Source: Gammaproteobacteria bacterium
GTDB lineage: Bacteria; Pseudomonadota; Gammaproteobacteria; DSM-16500
Assembly (NCBI GenBank): GCA_021325575.1
Contig: JAJPGW010000013.1
Coordinates: 1-64,000 of the forward strand
Direction: 5' to 3'
Length of the DNA stretch: 64,000 nt
The position numbers were made by a program, and so were the translations under genes. How positions within the stretch are numbered: position 1 is the first letter of the stretch; each line of letters starts with the position of its first letter. Of this stretch, positions 58,939 to 64,000 are shown piece after piece. Below the pieces are notes generated by a model that was not told the origin of the DNA, did not search any database, and saw only the letters and a list, made by a program, of their open reading frames with translations.

Positions 58939-59529
58939 ATGCCTGACAGAATCCATGAGTTATTAAATTTCTGGTTTGGCGATCTCGGTCACGCGGATTT
59001 ACCGACGAGTGACCGTACTAACTTATGGTTTGGTGAAAATGAGGCGTTGAAAAGTTCACTGCTAGAATCCTTCAAAAAGGATTATGAAAAAGCGACGCAA
59101 GGTGAATTAAATAACTGGGCCGAAACTCCACGCGGACGATTAGCGTTAATTATTTTGTTAGATCAATTTTCTCGTTCTCTGCATCGTAATTCGCCCGAAG
59201 CCTTTGCTCACGATAATATGGCGCGTGAACTCTGCATCCAAGGATTACGAGAAAAGGTGGACCAGTCACTGACTTTAATTGAACGCGTCTTTTTTTACAT
59301 GCCATTGGTCCATTCCGAAGATGTACAAAGCCAGGAACAATCCATCCAATTATTTCAAGCGTTGGTTTCATTATCGATGACTGAAACAACGCAAGTGTAT
59401 CAATTATTTTTAGCTTATGCGTATGCCCATTTTCGCGTGATTAAAGAATTTGGTCGTTTTCCGCAACGGAATAAAATTTTGGGGCGAGAATCAACTGATG
59501 CGGAACTCGCATTTTTAAAAAATGCCTAA
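58939..59529 (+). CDS. DUF924 family protein
   Basis: 196 residues from ATG 58939 (GAGGGG eight bases upstream). Helical TPR-like family of unknown function, with typical LNFWFGD, LWFGENEALKSSL, LILLDQFSRSLHRNSPEAF and FFYMPLVHSEDVQSQE. Soluble; stands alone, ending at the mltD stop. Confidence 0.93.
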   Translation: MPDRIHELLNFWFGDLGHADLPTSDRTNLWFGENEALKSSLLESFKKDYEKATQGELNNWAETPRGRLALIILLDQFSRSLHRNSPEAFAHDNMARELCIQGLREKVDQSLTLIERVFFYMPLVHSEDVQSQEQSIQLFQALVSLSMTETTQVYQLFLAYAYAHFRVIKEFGRFPQRNKILGRESTDAELAFLKNA

Positions 59530-61158
59530 CTAGCCAGGATGCGTCGGAATAACCAGCTGATCTCCCACATGCAAATCATTATTCGAAAGCATATTGATAA
59601 CGCGAATCGCTGAAGTAGAGGTTCTAAATTTCCTAGCAATTTTTTCAAGATCATCCCCTTTACGCACCATATAAATCGTATCACCTGATGTCAGCTGATA
59701 TTTTTGTGTAGAGCTAGTAAAAGAAAGATGAGTAGGAACAATAATTTTTTGCCCTTGGTAAATATCTTGATTTAATTTATTCACCGCCACCAGCGTCTTA
59801 ACAGTGGTATGAAAATGTCTCGCAATTTTTTGCAAATCATCACCGGGTCGGACCATGTAAAGGGTGTCGCCAGGTTGCATGCTGTAATTTCCTGAAACGG
59901 TTTCAAGCGCGTTTGCAAGGTTTTGAATGGGTGTATCAGCACGAGGTACAAATGGTTTCGTGGGCACAGAATCAAAAATATTTTCATTGTTATTGGCAAC
60001 AACCGGCGCGTTACGCGGAATCAAAAGATGTTTGCCGGGTTTTAAATTTTTAGCTAGCATCGGATTCGCACTTTGCAAAGCATGCGTCGAAATATTAAAT
60101 CGTCTTGCAATGGCAAATAACGTATCGCCAACGCGAATTTTATAACGAATCCAGTTCGTTGGTTGCTGAACAGGAAACCGCGCGAGATTTTCTGAAAATT
60201 GCTGCACATTTTCGATAGGCAAAACTAACTTAAAAGGACCATGGGGTCCGGTTGCTCCACGACTAAATCCTGGATTCAGTTGTTTTAATTTAGTTAAACT
60301 CAAGCCCGCGAGCAAAGCGGCACGTTTTAAATCAATCTGCGCACCTAAATCCACTTGTGCAAGATAGGGCGCATTGCGGACTGGTGGAAATACAATCGGA
60401 TATTCTTCTGGGTGACTAATGATGACTGCAAGCGCCAATAACTGCGGCACATAGTCGCGTGTTTCTTGCGAAAGCGGTAATTCCCAATAACTGGTACTGC
60501 GTCCTATGCTAATATTTTTTTTGATCGCGGATAAAACGTTACCTTCGCCGGTATCATAAGCTGCGATCGCCAACAACCAATTTCCATTAAAAAAACTGCC
60601 CAAATAAGAAATATAATCCAGCGCCGCCCGTGTCGATGCCACCACATCACGCCGTCCGTCATACCACCAATTTTGTTTGATACCAAAACCCGAAGCGGTT
60701 GCAGGCATCATTTGCCAAATGCCTGCGGCACCCACCGAAGAATACGCAAACGGGTTGTACGCACTTTCAATCATGGGCAACAAAACCACTTCCGCCGGCA
60801 AGTGTCTTTTATGCACTTGCTGCAAAATAAAATATAAATAAGGGGCGGCTCTAAACGCCGTTCGCTGTAAAAAATCCTGATGATTTAAAAACCAGCTAAT
60901 TTGCGCCTGGACTAATGGGTTATCTTCGTAATGGGGCAAGACAAATTCGCGCCGCAACTCATCCCACATGTTATCGGCATTATTGTAACGATAAATATCA
61001 TCGGCGAGTTTTTCTTTATGTTCTTCGGAGAGGTGTAAATTTTTTTGATAAACCTGAATGCCATCAATTGCGGGTGTTGCAGAGGCAATATGGCAAAAAA
61101 TACCGCAGATCACTAATAAAAAATGCTTTATTATATTTTTTTTACAACGATGTCCCAT
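59530..61158 (-). CDS. mltD: membrane-bound lytic murein transglycosylase D with three LysM repeats
   Basis: 542 residues from ATG 61158, chosen because it gives a signal peptide (ending HIASA before TPAID) and leaves a promoter gap to the divergent gene. Cleaves peptidoglycan glycan strands. Catalytic Glu131 is in PMIESAYNPFAYS; AAGIWQMMPATA and AAYDTGEGN follow. Three LysM domains recur as YKIRVGDTLFAIARRF, YMVRPGDDLQKIARHF and YMVRKGDDLEKIARKF. No lipoprotein cysteine box is evident. Confidence 0.94.
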   Translation of the reverse strand: MGHRCKKNIIKHFLLVICGIFCHIASATPAIDGIQVYQKNLHLSEEHKEKLADDIYRYNNADNMWDELRREFVLPHYEDNPLVQAQISWFLNHQDFLQRTAFRAAPYLYFILQQVHKRHLPAEVVLLPMIESAYNPFAYSSVGAAGIWQMMPATASGFGIKQNWWYDGRRDVVASTRAALDYISYLGSFFNGNWLLAIAAYDTGEGNVLSAIKKNISIGRSTSYWELPLSQETRDYVPQLLALAVIISHPEEYPIVFPPVRNAPYLAQVDLGAQIDLKRAALLAGLSLTKLKQLNPGFSRGATGPHGPFKLVLPIENVQQFSENLARFPVQQPTNWIRYKIRVGDTLFAIARRFNISTHALQSANPMLAKNLKPGKHLLIPRNAPVVANNNENIFDSVPTKPFVPRADTPIQNLANALETVSGNYSMQPGDTLYMVRPGDDLQKIARHFHTTVKTLVAVNKLNQDIYQGQKIIVPTHLSFTSSTQKYQLTSGDTIYMVRKGDDLEKIARKFRTSTSAIRVINMLSNNDLHVGDQLVIPTHPG

Positions 61159-61253
61159 TCCATTGACTCTTTGAAAAATAATTTGCCGGTACCATACCAC
61201 AAAATAATAAAGTAAAATAGAAAGCAATTCGGTACCAACCAAAGGATCTGGAC

Positions 61254-62003
61254 TTGACCACCACCCATCGAACCATCCAGCATTGGGACCATTGGCTATC
61301 GGAAGGCCTGGGCAAAAAATTACTTGAAGCAGAACGGGAATTTTTACCGAGTGTGCTTTCGGATTGCTATGGCAGACATGCTTTGTTGATTGGCGTGCCG
61401 CATCAAGTCAGCCTGTTGAAATTTACATCCATCCCGCAACAAGTGTTGCTGAGTCCGCTATTGGATAAAAATAAAACTATCCCATCGATTGAAAGTGATT
61501 ATACCCATCTTGCAATTGCTTCTGCGAGCGTGGATTTGGTGTTGGTGCCGCATTCGTTTGAATTTTTGGATAACCCGCAACAACTCATTACAGAAGCTTG
61601 TCGAATTGTAAAACCCGAAGGGTATATTATTATTTTTGGTTTTAATCCGTTGAGTTTATGGGGTATTAAAAAAAGTAGTGAAAAGCATAATAAAATTCCC
61701 TGGTCGTTAAATTTTATTTCACCGAATACCGTGAAAAATTGGTTGCTGCTATCGGATTTTCAATTAGTGAAGCAAAATAAATTATTGTTTCGTCCACCCA
61801 TTCAACATCATGCAAAGTTTTATGAAAAATTAAAAATAATGGAATGGCTAGGCAGTAAACTCTGGACACCGTTTGGCGGAGTTTATATGCTAATGGCGCA
61901 AGCGAAAGTGATTCCTTTAACACCTATAAAAGTACGCTGGCAACAAAAACTCTCAGGCATCCAGGTCACCTTACCTGGCCCTTCAATACGGAATTGGCCA
62001 TGA
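61254..62003 (+). CDS. class I SAM-dependent methyltransferase, YafS-like
   Basis: 249 residues from TTG 61254, with AAAGGA upstream and no ATG nearby. [21 protein letters not shown] is the family N-terminus and [25 protein letters not shown] the post-SAM strand. E. coli yafS occupies the same place beside rnhA. The glycine-rich SAM loop is poorly conserved, as in YafS. The start overlaps nothing; the stop overlaps rnhA (ATGA). Confidence 0.85.
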   Translation: MTTTHRTIQHWDHWLSEGLGKKLLEAEREFLPSVLSDCYGRHALLIGVPHQVSLLKFTSIPQQVLLSPLLDKNKTIPSIESDYTHLAIASASVDLVLVPHSFEFLDNPQQLITEACRIVKPEGYIIIFGFNPLSLWGIKKSSEKHNKIPWSLNFISPNTVKNWLLLSDFQLVKQNKLLFRPPIQHHAKFYEKLKIMEWLGSKLWTPFGGVYMLMAQAKVIPLTPIKVRWQQKLSGIQVTLPGPSIRNWP

Positions 62004-62440
62004 AACATGTAGAAATTTTTACAGACGGCGCGTGCCGTGGTAATCCCGGTCCTGGCGGCTGGGGTGTTTTTATGCGTTATGGAAAACATGAAAAAAAAAT
62101 TCTGGGCGCTGAAACGGAAACGACTAATAACCGCATGGAATTAATGGCCGCCATCCAGGCGCTCGCCAGTTTGCGCGAACCTTGCAAAATCGATTTATAC
62201 ACGGATTCACAATATGTGCAAAAGGGCATTACCGAATGGCTGCCCGGCTGGAAAAAAAAGCACTGGAAAAAAACCAACAATCATCCGATTAAAAATGTCG
62301 ATTTATGGCAAGAACTGGATAAACAAACGGTGCGCCATGAAATTAAATGGCACTGGATAAAAGGGCACGCAGGTCATCCCGAAAATGAATTGGCTGATGC
62401 TCTTGCGAACCAAGCGATAGACGATTTACAGAGAAAATAA
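62000..62440 (+). CDS. rnhA: ribonuclease HI
   Basis: 146 residues from ATG 62000. Degrades RNA in RNA-DNA hybrids. Catalytic Asp9 ([16 protein letters not shown]), the Glu in [12 protein letters not shown], the Asp in DLYTDSQYV and the C-terminal [19 protein letters not shown] are intact. Two bases before dnaQ. Confidence 0.98.
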   Translation: MKHVEIFTDGACRGNPGPGGWGVFMRYGKHEKKILGAETETTNNRMELMAAIQALASLREPCKIDLYTDSQYVQKGITEWLPGWKKKHWKKTNNHPIKNVDLWQELDKQTVRHEIKWHWIKGHAGHPENELADALANQAIDDLQRK

Positions 62441-62441
62441 C

Positions 62442-63149
62442 ATGAGACAAATCATCTTAGATACGGAAACCACGGGTTTGCAATTCGAGCAAGGCCACCG
62501 GATTATTGAAATTGGCTGTTTGGAATTAATTAATCGTAAATTAACGGGCAAACGTTATCATCAATTTATTAATCCCGAACGTGAAATTGAAGCGGGTGCA
62601 GAAGCCGTTCATGGTATAACGAATCAATTTTTAAAAGATAAACCGATTTTTTCTACGATCAGCGAAGAGCTTATGGATTTTTTATCGGGCGCTGAATTAA
62701 TTATTCATAACGCACCCTTCGACGTTGGTTTCATCAATCATGAATTAAGTTTACTCGGCAAAAAATGGAAACCCATTACGCATTATTGCCGCATCGTCGA
62801 CACGCTTGTCATCGCCCGCAAACTGCACGTAGGCCAACGCAATAGCTTAGATGCCCTTTGCAAACGCTACGGCATCGATAATTCCCAACGCGAATTACAC
62901 GGCGCTTTACTCGACGCCCATTTGCTCTGTCAGGTTTATCTCGCCATGACCGGCGGTCAAAGCAGCTTATTCGAAGAATCCCAGCAAACAGAAACAGTTG
63001 CTAAAAAATCTGAAAGTATTTTAAAAACAGAAGTGCAAGTGAAAAATTTATTCGTGCAAAGAGCAAGCGGTGAAGAACTCGAGTTACACGAAGCCATCCT
63101 GAAAAAAATGCGGGAAAAAGGCAAATGCGAGTGGCAAGAAGAACGATAA
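62442..63149 (+). CDS. dnaQ: DNA polymerase III epsilon subunit (proofreading exonuclease)
   Basis: 235 residues. DEDDh 3'-5' exonuclease. Asp7 and Glu9 are in ILDTETTGL, then IHNAPFDVGFINHEL and HGALLDAHLLCQVYLAMTGGQ. The C-terminal tail is the region that binds the alpha subunit. rnhA-dnaQ order is conserved; here the pair is in the same direction. Confidence 0.97.
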   Translation: MRQIILDTETTGLQFEQGHRIIEIGCLELINRKLTGKRYHQFINPEREIEAGAEAVHGITNQFLKDKPIFSTISEELMDFLSGAELIIHNAPFDVGFINHELSLLGKKWKPITHYCRIVDTLVIARKLHVGQRNSLDALCKRYGIDNSQRELHGALLDAHLLCQVYLAMTGGQSSLFEESQQTETVAKKSESILKTEVQVKNLFVQRASGEELELHEAILKKMREKGKCEWQEER

Positions 63150-63155
63150 TTGCTC

Positions 63156-63236
63156 GTCATTGCGAGGAACGTTTTTTGTGACGAAGCAATCTTTCAAAGA
63201 TTGCTTCGCCGCCAAACAACGGCAGCTCGCAATGAC
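63156..63236. repeat. palindromic repeat, copy 7
   Basis: GTCATTGCGAGGAACG...GACGAAGCAATCTTTCAAAGATTGCTTCG...CTCGCAATGAC. The right arm is diverged in the middle (CCGCCAAACAACGGCAG). It lies between convergent dnaQ and the BI-1 gene. Confidence 0.9.
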
Positions 63237-63246
63237 AACAAGTCAA

Positions 63247-63918
63247 TTAATTCCTCTGATTAAACACACCCAACAACATCAACAAATTCTGAAACAACAT
63301 CTGAATATCCAGATATAGACTAATCGTCGCCATAATGTAATTCGTTTCCCCATTATGAATAATCCGACTGGTGTCATACATCATCAGCATAGTGGAAATA
63401 AACGTCATTAACGTCGCAATCGACAATTGCAACGCCGGCATTTTCAGAAAAATATTGGCAAGAGAGGCAACCACGCACATGATTAAACCAATCATCAAAA
63501 ACTTGCCCCAATGGCTAAGCTCACGCTTGGTCACCAATAAATAAGCAGAACTGGCAAAAAACGTAATGCCAGTGCCACCCAGCGCCATCATAATTAATTG
63601 CGCACCATTGGTATAACCATGCAGAAAATGATTCAACATCGGACCCATGGAATAACCCATGCATCCCGTAAAAGCAAAAATGGAAACAATTCCCCATCCG
63701 CTATTGCGCAAGGCTGTCGTCACAAATAACAACACAAATCCGCCGATAAAAGTCATCATGGAACCGGCATAACTGACACCCGACACCGTCGCATAGGCTG
63801 CCATCGCGGCACTAAATAACAGGGTCAAACTAAGTAATAAGTACGTATTCCGCAAAACGGAATGATAACCCAGCAAGGATTGCTGACTTCGAATAAGGGT
63901 CGATTCATTAATTTGCAT
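63247..63918 (-). CDS. Bax inhibitor-1/YccA family membrane protein
   Basis: 223 residues from ATG 63918 (TAGGAG seven bases upstream; an earlier in-frame start lacks one). Seven membrane segments. ESTLIRSQQSLLGYHSVLRNTYLLLSLTLLFS is the family start in these bacteria and SLYLDIQMLFQNLLMLLG the end, with the conserved acidic residue of the calcium-leak/YccA group. May influence membrane protein quality control. Confidence 0.93.
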   Translation of the reverse strand: MQINESTLIRSQQSLLGYHSVLRNTYLLLSLTLLFSAAMAAYATVSGVSYAGSMMTFIGGFVLLFVTTALRNSGWGIVSIFAFTGCMGYSMGPMLNHFLHGYTNGAQLIMMALGGTGITFFASSAYLLVTKRELSHWGKFLMIGLIMCVVASLANIFLKMPALQLSIATLMTFISTMLMMYDTSRIIHNGETNYIMATISLYLDIQMLFQNLLMLLGVFNQRN

Positions 63919-64000
63919 ATCAAAACTCCTAAAAACGCACGATGCCGAATAATAGCACATTTTGAGAAATGCGATAAGATTCTATTGAATAATCTCATAA

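Noticed and set aside
61159-61242. Longer mltD start
   Set aside because: It would push a signal peptide to the interior and leave 11 bases to the divergent gene.
1-64000. tRNA, rRNA, CRISPR, phage or transposase genes
   Set aside because: None was recognised on either strand by reading; the repeats present are dispersed palindromes, not regularly spaced direct repeats.

Overview
This window comes from a gammaproteobacterial chromosome with AT-rich third codon positions and tightly packed genes. Conserved gammaproteobacterial blocks are present: lepA-lepB-rnc-era-recO-pdxJ, sdhE-ygfX, kbl-tdh and mltD/yafS-rnhA-dnaQ. Several proteins look eukaryote-like or effector-like, which points to a host-associated or amoeba-associated lineage such as the Legionellales/Coxiellaceae. 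That placement is inferred from content only; no rRNA or tRNA gene was found to confirm it.

Layout. 1-2541: hemH (cut by the left edge), an M48 protease and lemA, all leftward from one promoter. 2593-12589: an O-methyltransferase, two unrecognised proteins behind back-to-back extended -10 promoters, a 1176-residue fused flavin/iron-sulfur oxidoreductase, an ankyrin protein whose middle resembles a Pho80-type cyclin box, and a YyaL-type thioredoxin-domain protein. 12852-23250: an exported small protein, htpG, ald, an M17 aminopeptidase, a helical protein with a very basic patch, tdh and kbl, a poly-Gln exported peptide, a FadL-type porin and a small unknown. 23372-32680: sdhE-ygfX, then the translation, RNA and cofactor cluster lepA-lepB-rnc-era-recO-pdxJ-gltX-cysS, with many ATGA overlaps. 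32898-43487: a small unknown, acnA, hemF, an MFS transporter, an exported Met/Asp-rich peptide, zapE, an EamA transporter, a host-attachment-family protein and an M20 peptidase.

43551-56681 is the standout region: an almost complete MSHA-type type IV pilus locus. Four minor prepilin genes (mshC/D/O/P-like) run leftward. Divergently, mshI, a PilN-like gene, mshJ, K, L, M, N, E and G run rightward, ending in two tandem major-type pilins. The last minor prepilin carries a C-terminal repeat region that looks like a six-bladed beta-propeller, and the assembly ATPase has an intact MshEN cyclic-di-GMP-binding motif. This suggests a second-messenger-controlled pilus with a possible adhesive tip. 56674-63918 holds DAHP synthase, arginase, a DUF924 protein, mltD with three LysM repeats, yafS-rnhA-dnaQ and a Bax-inhibitor-1 family protein.

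Eight copies of one palindromic intergenic repeat (arms beginning GTCATTGCGAGG, centres reading AGATTGCTTCG) are scattered from 25.8 kb to the right end. A different 150-bp hairpin lies at 12.6-12.8 kb. No transposase, CRISPR array or phage gene was recognised. The only gene-free stretch over 300 bases is 38755-39099.
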